The position numbers and the translations under genes are program-made. Below the pieces are notes generated by a model. It was not told the origin of the DNA. It searched no databases and saw only the letters and a program-made list of their open reading frames with translations. Positions 34,908-44,800 of a stretch of 64,000 bases of DNA are shown here, in pieces (the first letter of the stretch is position 1; every line of letters starts with the position of its first letter). Source of the DNA: Trichocoleus desertorum ATA4-8-CV12. Its GTDB lineage: Bacteria; Cyanobacteriota; Cyanobacteriia; FACHB-46. The stretch spans positions 124,001-188,000 of the forward strand of contig JAHHIL010000005.1 in the NCBI GenBank assembly GCA_019358975.1. Direction: 5' to 3'.

Positions 34908-37793
34908 CTAAAACTGGCCTTCTAAAGCAGGTTCACACCGCTCACACAGCAATGCATGAGCTTCTGACTCGCCGACGTGGGTGGAGTAGTTCCAGCAGCG
35001 ATCGCATTTTTCGCCATCGGCTTTCACCACACCAATACCTAGCGCGTCGGACTGGGAGCTGTACTGCAAGCCTTCGAGGGCGGAGGGGGAGTCGAGCAGT
35101 TCTACCTGGGAGACAATGAACAGGTAACGCAGTTCGTCTACGCCGTTGCCGTTGAGGCTGGTGGCTGGGTTCATGGTTTGTAGCTGTTGGCGCAGCTCTA
35201 AGTCGGGCACGTAGAGCAGTAGCTTGGCTTCTAGGGAGGAACCGACCATTTTTTCGGCACGAGCTTTCTCTAGCACTCGGTTGACTTCAGCCCGGATTTG
35301 CCGCAGGGCAGGCCAGGATTTTGCTAGGGCTTCTACTTCCCAGCGACCTTCGAGATGTACCCAACCTGCTTCAAATACCGATTTGTACGGGGTGGCATAG
35401 GGCAGGAATTGCCAGATGTCTTCGGCCATGTGGGAGAGGACGGGGGCGATCGCTCTGGCCAAGTTCTCTAGGATGATCCGCAGCACAGTTTGGCAACTGC
35501 GACGACGGAGGGCATCGGGGGCGCTGATGTAGAGGCGGTCTTTGGCGATGTCTAGGTAGAAGTTAGACAAATCGACGACGCAGAAGTTTTGCACCGTCTG
35601 GAAGAAGCGGAAGAACTGGAAGCTCTTGAAGGCTTCGGTGATTTCGTTGAAGACTTCGCAGGAGCGATGCAGCATGTAGCGATCGAGTTCTGGTAAGTCT
35701 TCGTAGGCCACTGAATCTTTGGCGGGATCGAAGTCGTGCAGGTTGCCGATCAGGAAGCGGGCAGTGTTGCGGATCTTGCGATACACATCCGACATTTGCT
35801 TCAGGATGCTTTTGCCGATCAGCACGTCGGAGGAGTAATCCACGGACGACACCCACAACCGCAACACATCGGAGCCGTAGGGTGGTTCTTCTTTTTGGTT
35901 CTTGCCGCCGTTGATCACGGTCAGTGGGTCTACGACGTTGCCCATCCACTTACTCATCTTGCGACCTTGCTCGTCCAAAACAAAGCCGTGGGTCAAGACG
36001 GTGTTGTAGGGGGCGACACCATTCGCGGCGACACTGGTAAGCAAGCTGGATTGGAACCAACCCCGGTGTTGATCGGAGCCTTCCAGGTACATATTGGCGG
36101 GGTAGCATAGTTCCTCGCGTTGCTTGGCTACAGCGGCCCAGGAGGAGCCAGAGTCGAACCACACGTCCATTGTGTCGGTGCCTTTGCGGTAGCTGCGACC
36201 GTTGTTGCGGTAGGTTTCTGGCAGCAATTCCTCGACCGGGAGTTCCCACCAAGCATCGGAGCCTTTCTCGGCAAAGATGGCTTGGACGTAGGCGATCGTT
36301 TCTTCGGTGAGCAAAGGTTCTCTGTTGGCTTCGTCGTAGAACACGGGGATCGGCACACCCCAATTGCGTTGACGGGAGATACACCAATCCGATCGCTCCG
36401 CCACCATTGAGGTGATGCGGTTTTCGCCTTGGGCTGGAATCCACTGAACAGAGGCGATCGCTTCTAGAGCTGCTTCCCGGAACCCAGACACCGAAGCAAA
36501 CCACTGTTCAGTGGCCCGGAAGATGGTTGGCTTTTTGGTGCGCCAGTCGTACGGGTACTTGTGGACGTAAGGTTCTTCTTTGAGGAGTGAGCCTGCGGCT
36601 TGCAGCGCATCAATTACGGCTTGGTTGCCAGGGCCGAGGACGTTTAAGCCTGCAAATGGGCCTGCTTCTTCGGTGAAGTCGCCGTTGTCGTCTACGGGTG
36701 CAAAGATGGGCAAGCCATAGCGTAAACCGACTTGATAGTCGTCTTGACCATGACCGGGGGCGGTGTGAACCAAGCCTGTACCAGATTCGGTCGTGACGTA
36801 ATCGCCACCGACGACAATTGGGCTTTCGCGATCGAACAAGGGATGGCGATAGGTGGAATGCTCTAGGGCTTGGCCTTTGAGGGTGGCTTTGACAGTAAGC
36901 GTTGTGCCTAATACTTCTGAAAGGCGCTCTACTAATTCGGCAGCGACAATTAAGTACTTTGTGTCAGCAACTTGGGCATCTGCGCCCACTTCTACCACCG
37001 CATAGTTTAGCTGTGGATTGACACTCACGGCCATGTTCGCGGGGATCGTCCAAGGCGTGGTGGTCCAGATTGCCACTTTCAAGTCTGGCAGGTAGGGGCC
37101 AAAGGCTTCCTTAGCAGTGTCAGACAATCCCGTCATGGGGAAGGCGGCGTACAAGCTGCGGGAGGTGTGGCCTTCGGGATATTCCAGTTCTGCTTCTGCT
37201 AGCGCTGTTTTGGAACTGGGACTCCAATAAACAGGTTTGCGACCCCGGTAGATGTGGCCTTTTAGCACCATTTGCCCAAACACCCCAATCTGAGCCGCTT
37301 CATAAGCAGGTGTGAGGGTCAAATACGGATGATCCCAATCGCCCCAGATGCCGTAGCGCTTGAAGGATTGCCGCTGGTCATCTACGGTGGCGATCGCAAA
37401 ATCTCTGGCTTTGTGGCGCAGATCTAAGGGCGTTAGCTTTTGCCGTTCCTCCGGTTTCATGTTTTGCAGAACTTTCAGTTCAATCGGCAAACCATGACAA
37501 TCCCAACCGGGAACGTAGCGAACTTTACGCCCCTGAAGCAGTTGAAACTTATTGATAATATCCTTCAGAATCTTGTTGAGGGCGTGACCAATGTGTAGCG
37601 AACCATTGGCGTAAGGAGGCCCATCATGCAGAATAAACAGCTCACCTGGATTGTTCTGCGACAGGTGCTCATAAATCTGGTGTTCTGCCCAAAACTGCTG
37701 CAGCTCTGGTTCGCGTTTGACAGCATTGGCGCGCATGTCAAAGTTGGTTTTGGGCAGATTGACGGTGTTTTTATAAGTTCCTGATTCTGTCAC
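34908..37793 (-). CDS. ileS: Isoleucyl-tRNA synthetase
   Basis: Class I synthetase that charges tRNA-Ile, with an editing domain that clears Val. I chose the GTG at 37793, giving 961 residues that start M-TESGTYKNTVNLPKTNFDMR, the normal cyanobacterial opening. A TTG ten codons upstream is possible but adds unconserved residues. The HIGH motif is SLHIGHALNK. The KMSKS loop reads KMSKW, with Trp in the last, variable position. The CP1 editing domain occupies about 200-400. The C-terminal zinc site is CDRCW...CERC. Two dispersed repeats follow the stop. The gene stands alone and probably has its own promoter. Confidence 0.95.
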   Translation of the reverse strand: MTESGTYKNTVNLPKTNFDMRANAVKREPELQQFWAEHQIYEHLSQNNPGELFILHDGPPYANGSLHIGHALNKILKDIINKFQLLQGRKVRYVPGWDCHGLPIELKVLQNMKPEERQKLTPLDLRHKARDFAIATVDDQRQSFKRYGIWGDWDHPYLTLTPAYEAAQIGVFGQMVLKGHIYRGRKPVYWSPSSKTALAEAELEYPEGHTSRSLYAAFPMTGLSDTAKEAFGPYLPDLKVAIWTTTPWTIPANMAVSVNPQLNYAVVEVGADAQVADTKYLIVAAELVERLSEVLGTTLTVKATLKGQALEHSTYRHPLFDRESPIVVGGDYVTTESGTGLVHTAPGHGQDDYQVGLRYGLPIFAPVDDNGDFTEEAGPFAGLNVLGPGNQAVIDALQAAGSLLKEEPYVHKYPYDWRTKKPTIFRATEQWFASVSGFREAALEAIASVQWIPAQGENRITSMVAERSDWCISRQRNWGVPIPVFYDEANREPLLTEETIAYVQAIFAEKGSDAWWELPVEELLPETYRNNGRSYRKGTDTMDVWFDSGSSWAAVAKQREELCYPANMYLEGSDQHRGWFQSSLLTSVAANGVAPYNTVLTHGFVLDEQGRKMSKWMGNVVDPLTVINGGKNQKEEPPYGSDVLRLWVSSVDYSSDVLIGKSILKQMSDVYRKIRNTARFLIGNLHDFDPAKDSVAYEDLPELDRYMLHRSCEVFNEITEAFKSFQFFRFFQTVQNFCVVDLSNFYLDIAKDRLYISAPDALRRRSCQTVLRIILENLARAIAPVLSHMAEDIWQFLPYATPYKSVFEAGWVHLEGRWEVEALAKSWPALRQIRAEVNRVLEKARAEKMVGSSLEAKLLLYVPDLELRQQLQTMNPATSLNGNGVDELRYLFIVSQVELLDSPSALEGLQYSSQSDALGIGVVKADGEKCDRCWNYSTHVGESEAHALLCERCEPALEGQF

Positions 37794-37869
37794 AGTCGGA
37801 AGCCAACGAAGGATAAAGGTCAAGTCTTGCTTCGACCATTATCCTTGACAAGCTCCCTATGCTTCAAGT

Positions 37870-39270
37870 TTAGTTTTCAGGATTTTCAGATGAGTTCTGA
37901 TTTTTGTCCTCAAAGAATGGATTGGGCGCTTTTAACTCCGGAGTGTCCTCCGATGCCTCTTCGGACGCTGCGATCGCTTCCTCTACCGCCTCAGGCTCAA
38001 CCAGCGTAAATGTTGCAGGTTCAATCGGAGGGGCATTGAGGTCTACCGCTTCTTGTTGGCGCTCAATGGGGTCACCGGGGCCAATGGGTTCGGCAGGTGG
38101 AGCTAAGTCAATTTCAGCTGCATCTACTGCGATCGCTTCGGCGGGCACAAAGGGATCGCCGAGCGGGTTTTCCACCACTTGATCGCCTGTAGTCGCCTGT
38201 TCCACTGCTTCTGGAGTGGCTTCATCTTCTGGGATCGCTGCGGCTACGTCACCAGAAGGGGCGAAAGCAGTCGGTACCACTATCTGATCTAGAGCTTCTG
38301 GAGCCACTTCTGCGGCGTTGTTGAGCAGTTGTTCTTCCTCGCTAACACTTAGCAGTTCTGCATTAGTGATCTCAGGATTAGTGGTCGCAGGATTAGTGAT
38401 CTCAGGGGTCGCTGAGCTTTCTGTAATGCTTGGGCCTGGTGACTCTAGCAGTAGAGTCGGCTCATCATCACTCAATGAAGTTGTTTGGGGAGTTGTTTGG
38501 TTCGCTGGCGTTGGCGTTGCAGCTGTGGCCGTGGGATCAGCCATTTCGTCGGCAAGCTCATCGCTAATATCAGTATCCGCTCCAGAACCAGATTTAGGCG
38601 GATGATTTAGCTCCATCATGGGTCGGCTGGGTTTCTTTTTGCCGATTTGTCCCACTTGGGCGATCGCCTCCTTTACCGTATTAACCAACCCTGACACTGA
38701 GGCTAGGGGGTTAGAAGCTCCGGTTGACTTGGCACTGCTAGAAGTTTGAGCCGATTGACTGCCACGAGGTGTAGGTTCCGGCACGACTTCTGTCGGCACC
38801 GCAGATCCAGAAGAGGCCGTTGCGCCCGCTGATTGCCCAGAGCCCAAACTTCCCTGCGTCCGGTCTTTCACGTTGTTGAAGAGACGGGTTGCTTGATCTT
38901 TGAGTTGCGTCACGCCGTCTGAGGAAGACAAGCCGATCAGTTTTTCGCGAACCTGCTGAGTGGTGCCACGCAGAGCTGCTGGCGTTGCCTGGGCAGGCAG
39001 TTGAGTTTTTTGCTCAGGGGGGGTGAGATCCCAGCGCATTTTTAGAGTTTGCCAACCAAACCAACCGAGGAGGGCGACGCTTGCCGTCTGACCCAGTAGG
39101 ACACCCCCGGTAATCCGTCCCGCACAGACCCACAGCACTAGGGCATAAAACAAAGCAATGCCGCTCCAGATAAAATCGCTTTTGCGATGGACTTCTGGAA
39201 AGAAGAACGCGGCCATATAAAGGGCAAAGCTGCCAAGCGCGACAGCCAATGCCAGGATGTATGCAAGCAT
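37870..39270 (-). CDS. ycf66: Ycf66-family protein with long acidic tail
   Basis: 466 residues. Residues 1-85 form the Ycf66 domain: three hydrophobic helices (LAYILALAVALGSFALYMAAFF, SGIALFYALVLWVCAGRI and TASVALLGWFGWQTL). The remaining 380 residues are low complexity, acidic and rich in Ala, Pro, Thr, Glu and Ser, probably disordered and cytoplasmic. Ycf66 proteins are encoded by cyanobacterial and some plastid genomes and have no established function. The tail is longer than that of the plastid protein, as in many filamentous cyanobacteria. The start ATG is at 39270, 77 bases after the ileS start region on the same strand. Confidence 0.85.
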   Translation of the reverse strand: MLAYILALAVALGSFALYMAAFFFPEVHRKSDFIWSGIALFYALVLWVCAGRITGGVLLGQTASVALLGWFGWQTLKMRWDLTPPEQKTQLPAQATPAALRGTTQQVREKLIGLSSSDGVTQLKDQATRLFNNVKDRTQGSLGSGQSAGATASSGSAVPTEVVPEPTPRGSQSAQTSSSAKSTGASNPLASVSGLVNTVKEAIAQVGQIGKKKPSRPMMELNHPPKSGSGADTDISDELADEMADPTATAATPTPANQTTPQTTSLSDDEPTLLLESPGPSITESSATPEITNPATTNPEITNAELLSVSEEEQLLNNAAEVAPEALDQIVVPTAFAPSGDVAAAIPEDEATPEAVEQATTGDQVVENPLGDPFVPAEAIAVDAAEIDLAPPAEPIGPGDPIERQQEAVDLNAPPIEPATFTLVEPEAVEEAIAASEEASEDTPELKAPNPFFEDKNQNSSENPEN

Positions 39271-39622
39271 CGTGCACTCCCTACCGAATCTGACAACTAC
39301 TAATCAATCTACTGCCTTAATGTCTATTGTCTCTGACATACCTCTGAAGTAGGTGGGAAGGCTGAATGACCCTTTGGAGCTAGCTATACGAGCAGCAAGG
39401 CGATCGCACGAACGTAACAATTTTTAGTGATTATCTAAGCTTAATGGGCTCTCGATCAGGGTTAAAACCTAAATTTCTTGCTTCCGGACGACCCGAATTC
39501 CTCTTTCTCTCTAACTTTTGAGCCAGCTCTTAACTTCTTCTTCCAATCCAACCTAAAGGGATCGGGCTACCCTGAAAGGGAATCGACAGGCCCTTATACA
39601 TGCAGAGTTGGTAGAGAGTGTT
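39271..39622. other. Non-coding region between ycf66 and gnd
   Basis: 352 bases between divergent genes. One HIP1-like site lies near 39402. A pyrimidine-rich tract (39493-39545) precedes gnd. No ORF of credible content was found. Promoters for both flanking genes are expected here, but none is obvious by eye. Confidence 0.4.
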
Positions 39623-41146
39623 ATGACCCAGCAGAGCTTTGGTCTCATTGGTTTAGCGGTTATGGGTGAGAACCTAGCCCTGAACGTTGAACGTAATGGT
39701 TTCCCGATTGCCGTCTACAACCGAACCCCAGACAAAACCGATGTCTTCATGGCAAAACGGGCGCAAGGTAAGCAAGTCAAAGCTGCCTACTCGATTGAAG
39801 ACTTTGTGGCTGCCCTGGAACGGCCTCGAAAAATTTTAATTATGGTGAAAGCGGGGGCTCCGGTCGATGCTGTGATTAATCAGTTGAGACCCCTGCTAGA
39901 GCCTGGTGACATCATTATTGATGGTGGCAACTCCTTCTATGAAGATACGGAGCGGCGCACCAAGGAATTAGAACCTTCCGGGTTACATTTTGTCGGCATG
40001 GGAGTCAGCGGTGGCGAAGAAGGAGCCCTGAATGGCCCCAGCTTGATGCCAGGTAGCTCCAAAGCTGCCTATGATGAACTCGCTCCCATTTGGACCAAGA
40101 TTGCGGCGCAAGTAGATGATGGCCCTTGTGTCACCTATATTGGCCCTGGTGGCGCAGGGCACTACGTCAAGATGGTGCATAACGGCATTGAGTACGGCGA
40201 TATGCAGTTGATTGCAGAAGCCTATGACTTGCTGAAGAACACCTTAGGCTTGGATCACAAGCAACTACATGAAGTGTTTGCCGAGTGGAATACCACTGAG
40301 GAACTCGATTCCTATTTAATCGAAATCACAGCCGACATCTTCAGAAAAATTGACCCCGATACAGGCAAAGCCCTGGTGGATGTGGTTCTAGATGCCGCTG
40401 CCCAGAAGGGGACAGGGCGTTGGACGGTTGCTAGTGCTTTGGAGCTAGGTGTTTCTATCCCTACCATGATTGCTGCCGTCAATGCCCGGATTACCTCTTC
40501 GCAAAAGGAAGACCGGGTGGCTGCTTCTAAGGTGTTGACAGGGCCTACGGGTAAGTATGAAGGCGATACCCAGGACTTCATCAACAAAGTTCGCGATGCC
40601 TTATACTGCTCCAAAATTTGCTCCTATGCTCAAGGCATGGAGTTGTTGAGCATTGCCTCCAGGGATTTCAACTACGGCTTGAATCTAGGCGAAATTGCTC
40701 GGATTTGGAAAGGCGGTTGCATCATTCGGGCGCGCTTCTTGAATAAGATTAAGCAAGCCTTTGATGAGAACCCTAGCTTACCTAATTTGCTGCTAGCTCC
40801 AGAATTTAAGCAAAGCATTCTGGATCGACAAGACGCTTGGCGTGAAGTGGTGATTCAAGCTGCCAGATTGGGCATTCCCGTGCCTGCTTTTAGTGCTTCG
40901 CTCGATTACTTCGACAGCTACCGTCGCGATCGCCTGCCGCAAAACCTGACTCAGGCCCAACGCGATTACTTTGGTGCCCATACCTACTTGCGAACTGACA
41001 AGCCCGGAGTCTTCCACACGGATTGGACGCCAGTCGCTGAGGAAACTGTGCAGATTTCTACACCTGAGGTGCCCCTCAGAGGCCATGAACCCCAAACAGT
41101 TTCACCTGAGGAAGTGAAAACCCAAGAAGCTCAAACTCAGCGCTAA
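39623..41146 (+). CDS. gnd: 6-phosphogluconate dehydrogenase, decarboxylating
   Basis: Oxidative pentose phosphate enzyme that makes ribulose 5-phosphate, CO2 and NADPH. From ATG 39623 the protein has 507 residues; a TTG five codons upstream is less likely. The NADP site is [16 protein letters not shown]. The substrate loop is [11 protein letters not shown] and the catalytic lysine sits in [20 protein letters not shown]. The all-helical C-terminal part has the [10 protein letters not shown] motif. The last 25 residues form a Glu/Gln/Pro tail. The gene is followed by a good terminator, and no other pentose phosphate gene is adjacent. Confidence 0.96.
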   Translation: MTQQSFGLIGLAVMGENLALNVERNGFPIAVYNRTPDKTDVFMAKRAQGKQVKAAYSIEDFVAALERPRKILIMVKAGAPVDAVINQLRPLLEPGDIIIDGGNSFYEDTERRTKELEPSGLHFVGMGVSGGEEGALNGPSLMPGSSKAAYDELAPIWTKIAAQVDDGPCVTYIGPGGAGHYVKMVHNGIEYGDMQLIAEAYDLLKNTLGLDHKQLHEVFAEWNTTEELDSYLIEITADIFRKIDPDTGKALVDVVLDAAAQKGTGRWTVASALELGVSIPTMIAAVNARITSSQKEDRVAASKVLTGPTGKYEGDTQDFINKVRDALYCSKICSYAQGMELLSIASRDFNYGLNLGEIARIWKGGCIIRARFLNKIKQAFDENPSLPNLLLAPEFKQSILDRQDAWREVVIQAARLGIPVPAFSASLDYFDSYRRDRLPQNLTQAQRDYFGAHTYLRTDKPGVFHTDWTPVAEETVQISTPEVPLRGHEPQTVSPEEVKTQEAQTQR

Positions 41147-41180
41147 TTAGCAACCTAGTTTGGCTCCTCCTCTCAGATCC

Positions 41181-41204
41181 ATGCCTCCACCGGGGGCATT
41201 TTTT
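41181..41204 (+). terminator. Rho-independent terminator of gnd
   Basis: ATGCCTCC and GGGGGCAT form an 8-bp stem with one wobble and a 3-base loop, followed by six T. It lies 35 bases past the gnd stop and just before the convergent GNAT gene stop. Confidence 0.8.
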
Positions 41205-41226
41205 GTGCGATCGCGGTTTTGGGTGA

Positions 41227-41694
41227 TTAGTGGCGCATGAGCTTGGCCATTTTGAAGCGCTCCAGCTCTACGCCTTTACGGGTAACAACTTCGGTTTCTG
41301 TGATGTGATATCCCATTTTCAAGAAGAAAAACTTGGAGATGCGACTGGCTTCGGTGTGTAGATGTTCTATCCCTTGCTGTATTGCGTAAGTTTCTAATTG
41401 TTGGTAAATCTCCGTGGCATATCCTTGTCGCGCCGCTGGGCTGGCTGTGTAGAGAAAAGCGATATGATCGAGCGGATTTAATTGCCCGAAAGCGACTAAT
41501 TGCTCATCTGCTACAGCCACCAGGGTCAGACCTTGCTGGAGCGATCGCCTGAATTCCTCAAGGTTGTCCGGATAGGCAGACCAGGCAGCTATTTGCTCAG
41601 GATTATAGGCCGTGGCACCAATGCCAAGCACAGAGTTTTGGTAAATTGCCGCGATCGCCTCAGCATCGGCTATTTGATATTGACGGATAAACAT
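41227..41694 (-). CDS. GNAT-family N-acetyltransferase
   Basis: 155 residues. The GNAT fold is visible: an N-terminal FIRQYQIADAEAIAAIY strand-helix, a middle QLVAFGQLNPLDHIAFLYTA strand, then the acetyl-CoA loop SPAARQGYATEIYQQLETYA (motif A region) and a QGIEHLHTEASRISKFFFLKMGYHITETEVV end. The substrate is unknown; the size suits small-molecule or protein N-acetylation. It is convergent with gnd and divergent from the NRPS cluster, 124 bases away. Whether it belongs to the NRPS pathway is undecided. Its separate promoter direction argues for caution. Confidence 0.85.
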   Translation of the reverse strand: MFIRQYQIADAEAIAAIYQNSVLGIGATAYNPEQIAAWSAYPDNLEEFRRSLQQGLTLVAVADEQLVAFGQLNPLDHIAFLYTASPAARQGYATEIYQQLETYAIQQGIEHLHTEASRISKFFFLKMGYHITETEVVTRKGVELERFKMAKLMRH

Positions 41695-41818
41695 GGTTAC
41701 TAGATCTAGATTAAGCTCTGCCCAGAGAGAGATTTACTTGTTAGTTTGAACGAACTAAAAGGGAAAGGCCAGTAATTCAGTCCAAGCAATTCGGTACAAG
41801 TGATTCGGTACAGTTGGC

Positions 41819-44800
41819 ATGGTGATCGAAAACCCAGTTGGCAATGTTTCTGAGGAAGAAGTTTTTGTCTTTCCGACATCCTTTGCCCAACAACGGCTGT
41901 GGTTTCTGGAGCAGCTTGTCCCTAATACCTGCCTCTATAATGTGCCGACGGTCTTTCGCCTGACCGGTGAGCTGAATGTAGCGGCTTTGGAGCAGAGCTT
42001 TAATGAGTTGGTGTGTCGCCATGAGATTTTGCGGACTGCCTTTGTCGTGAGTGAGGGAGAACCCGCTCAGGCGATCGCTCCTTGCCTTAGTATTTCCTTG
42101 CCTGTGATAGATCTTCAGCATTGTCTGGTTGCAGAGCGGTATGCAGAAGCGCAGAGAATGATTCGTACAGAAATGCAGCGACCTTTCAGCCTGTCCCAAG
42201 GACCGTTGATCCAGTTGATGTTATTTCGCCTAGACCCGTCAGAACATATCCTTTTGCTCAATCTACATCACATTGTTTTTGATGAATGGTCCAGTGGCAT
42301 CTTGATTCGAGAAATAGGAGCTTTGTATACCGCTTTTAGTACAGACCAATCTTCTCCTTTGCCAGAGTTGCCGATTCAATATGCCGATTTTGCTCATTGG
42401 CAGCGGGAATGGTTGCAGGGAGGAGTTTTAGAATCTCAACTGGCTTACTGGCGACAACAGTTGCGAAATCTCCCTGTGCTGGATCTCCCAACCGATCGCC
42501 CCCGCACCAAGCTGCCTACTTACCGAGGTGCGCTCCATCAAGTAGAACTGCCTCAAAGCTTAGCTGAAGCTCTCAATGCTCTGAGTCAGGACACGGGTAA
42601 TACTCTTTTTATGAGCTTGTTGGCAGCGTTTCAGACATTGCTCTATCGCTACACAGGTCAGACGGATATTGCGATCGGTTCACCAATTGCCAATCGCAAC
42701 CGCAGTGAGCTGGAGAACTTAATTGGGTTTTTCGCTAATAGTTTAGTGCTGCGCGGAGATCTATCTGGCAATCCTACCTTTGTGGAACTACTGGAGCGAT
42801 CGCGCCACACAACTCTAGCAGCTTATGCCCATCAAGATGTGCCGTTTGAGAAGTTAGTCGAGGAATTGCAGCCGATCCGCAACCCTAGCTACAATCCCCT
42901 ATTTCAAGTGGTATTTGCGCTGCAAAATGCGCCGATGACGCAGCTAGAATTGCCAGGATTGACACTGAACGCCATTGAGTTTGACACCAAAAACAGTCGG
43001 TTTGATTTGGAGCTGTATCTGTGGGAATGTGGTGAGAATTTTCGGGGCTTGTGGGGGCAAGGCTGGCAAAACTCCACAGGTCTGCGAGGGGTGGTGGTCT
43101 ACAACACCGATCTGTTTCAGCCAGAAACCATTGCTCGGTTCATGCGATCGCTGCAAACGCTCTTGGAGGCCATTGTCGCCAACCCGCATCAACGCTTGGC
43201 AGATTTACCTGTACTGGCTGCGGCTGAACAACAACAGATATTAATTGATTGGAATCAGACGGATACAGACTATCCCAAATCCCAGTGCATCCATCAACTC
43301 TTTGAAGCCCAAGTCGAGAACTTACCAGATGCGATCGCGGTGCAATTTGGTGACAAACAGTTTACCTATCAAGCCTTAAACCAAGGCAGCAATCAGTTAG
43401 CACACTATCTACAAAATCTGGGGGTTGGAGCGAAAACGTTGGTAGGTGTCTGTCTCGATCGCTCCTCTGAAATGGTGGCAGCTCTCCTCGGTATTCTTAA
43501 GGTAGGTGGAGCCTATGTGCCTTTAGACCCGACATATCCCCCGGAGCGGCTCCGCTTCATGGTAGAGGATGCCCAAATTTCGGTGCTACTTACGCAGACA
43601 TCATATCGCGAGCAGTTTCAGGATTGCTCCGCTCAGGTGATTTGCCTAGATCAGGTATGGTCAGCGATCGCTCAAGCGAGTGAAGAGAATCTCCCTAGCC
43701 AAATTACGGCTGAAGATTTGGCGTATGTGGTTTATACCTCTGGCTCCACAGGACAACCCAAGGGCGTAGCTGTGCCGCATCGGGCGGTGAATCGGTTGGT
43801 CCGCGATACTAACTATATTCAGATTTATCCTGGCGATCGCGTGGCTCAAGTCTCTAATGTCTCTTTTGATGCTGCTACTTTCGAGATTTGGGGAGCCCTC
43901 CTGAATGGGGCTGAACTGATTGGGATTGAGCGGGAAGTCTCTTTGTCTCCGTCAAAATTTGCCACCGCTCTACTCCAACAGCAGATTGACATTCTATTTT
44001 TGACTACGGCCTTATTCAACCAAATCGCCCGTGAAGCTCCGACTGCTTTTCACCAATTGCGGTATCTATTATTTGGTGGAGAAGTGGCCGATTTGCCGCA
44101 GGTACGAACAATACTCCAAGCAGGCGCACCAAAACACTTGTTGCATGTCTACGGGCCGACAGAAAGCACCACATTTGCCTCCTGGTACGAGATTCGGGAA
44201 CTGCCAGAAACCGCCATCTCTCTCCCCATCGGTCGCCCAGTTGCCAATACTCAACTTTATATCCTTGATGCTCAGTTACAACCTGTCCCAGTCGGGGCAA
44301 AAGGCGAACTATACATCGGTGGTGACGGATTGGCACAAGGATATCTTAACCAACCAAAACTAACCGCTGAGCATTTTATTTCTTCCTCCTCCTTCCTCCC
44401 ACCCTCCAGGAACACCAAAGGCATACATCCCTCATCCTTCCTCCTTCATCCTTCCTCCTTCCTCCCTCCTCCTTCCTCCCTCACCCCTCTCTACAAAACC
44501 GGAGATCTCGCTCGCTACCACCCAGATGGCAACATTGAGTTTCTGGGTCGCACAGATGACCAGGTGAAGTTACGAGGCTTTCGGATTGAGTTGGGAGAAG
44601 TTGAGGTAGCTTTGCAGCAACATTCGCAAGTACAGGCAGCGATCGCCTTTCTTCAACCATCCGACACTGACGGTCGATCTTTGGTGGCTTATATCGTGCC
44701 TAGCCAGAAACCCGCTCCTACCACTGCTGAGCTGCGGAGTTTCTTGAAGGCGAAGTTGCCAGAGTATATGATTCCGATCGCGATCGCAGTTTTGGAGACT

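Noticed and set aside
35736-36504. Long open frames antisense to ileS (both strands, up to 184 codons)
   Set aside because: They overlap a conserved synthetase core and have skewed, Arg/Gly/His/Cys-rich composition typical of shadow frames.
37794-37823. TTG start of ileS ten codons upstream
   Set aside because: The GTG at 37793 gives the conserved cyanobacterial N-terminus, and the extra residues are not family-like.
41227-41694. GNAT acetyltransferase as an NRPS tailoring enzyme
   Set aside because: It is on the opposite strand and convergent with gnd; nothing in the sequence ties it to the peptide cluster.
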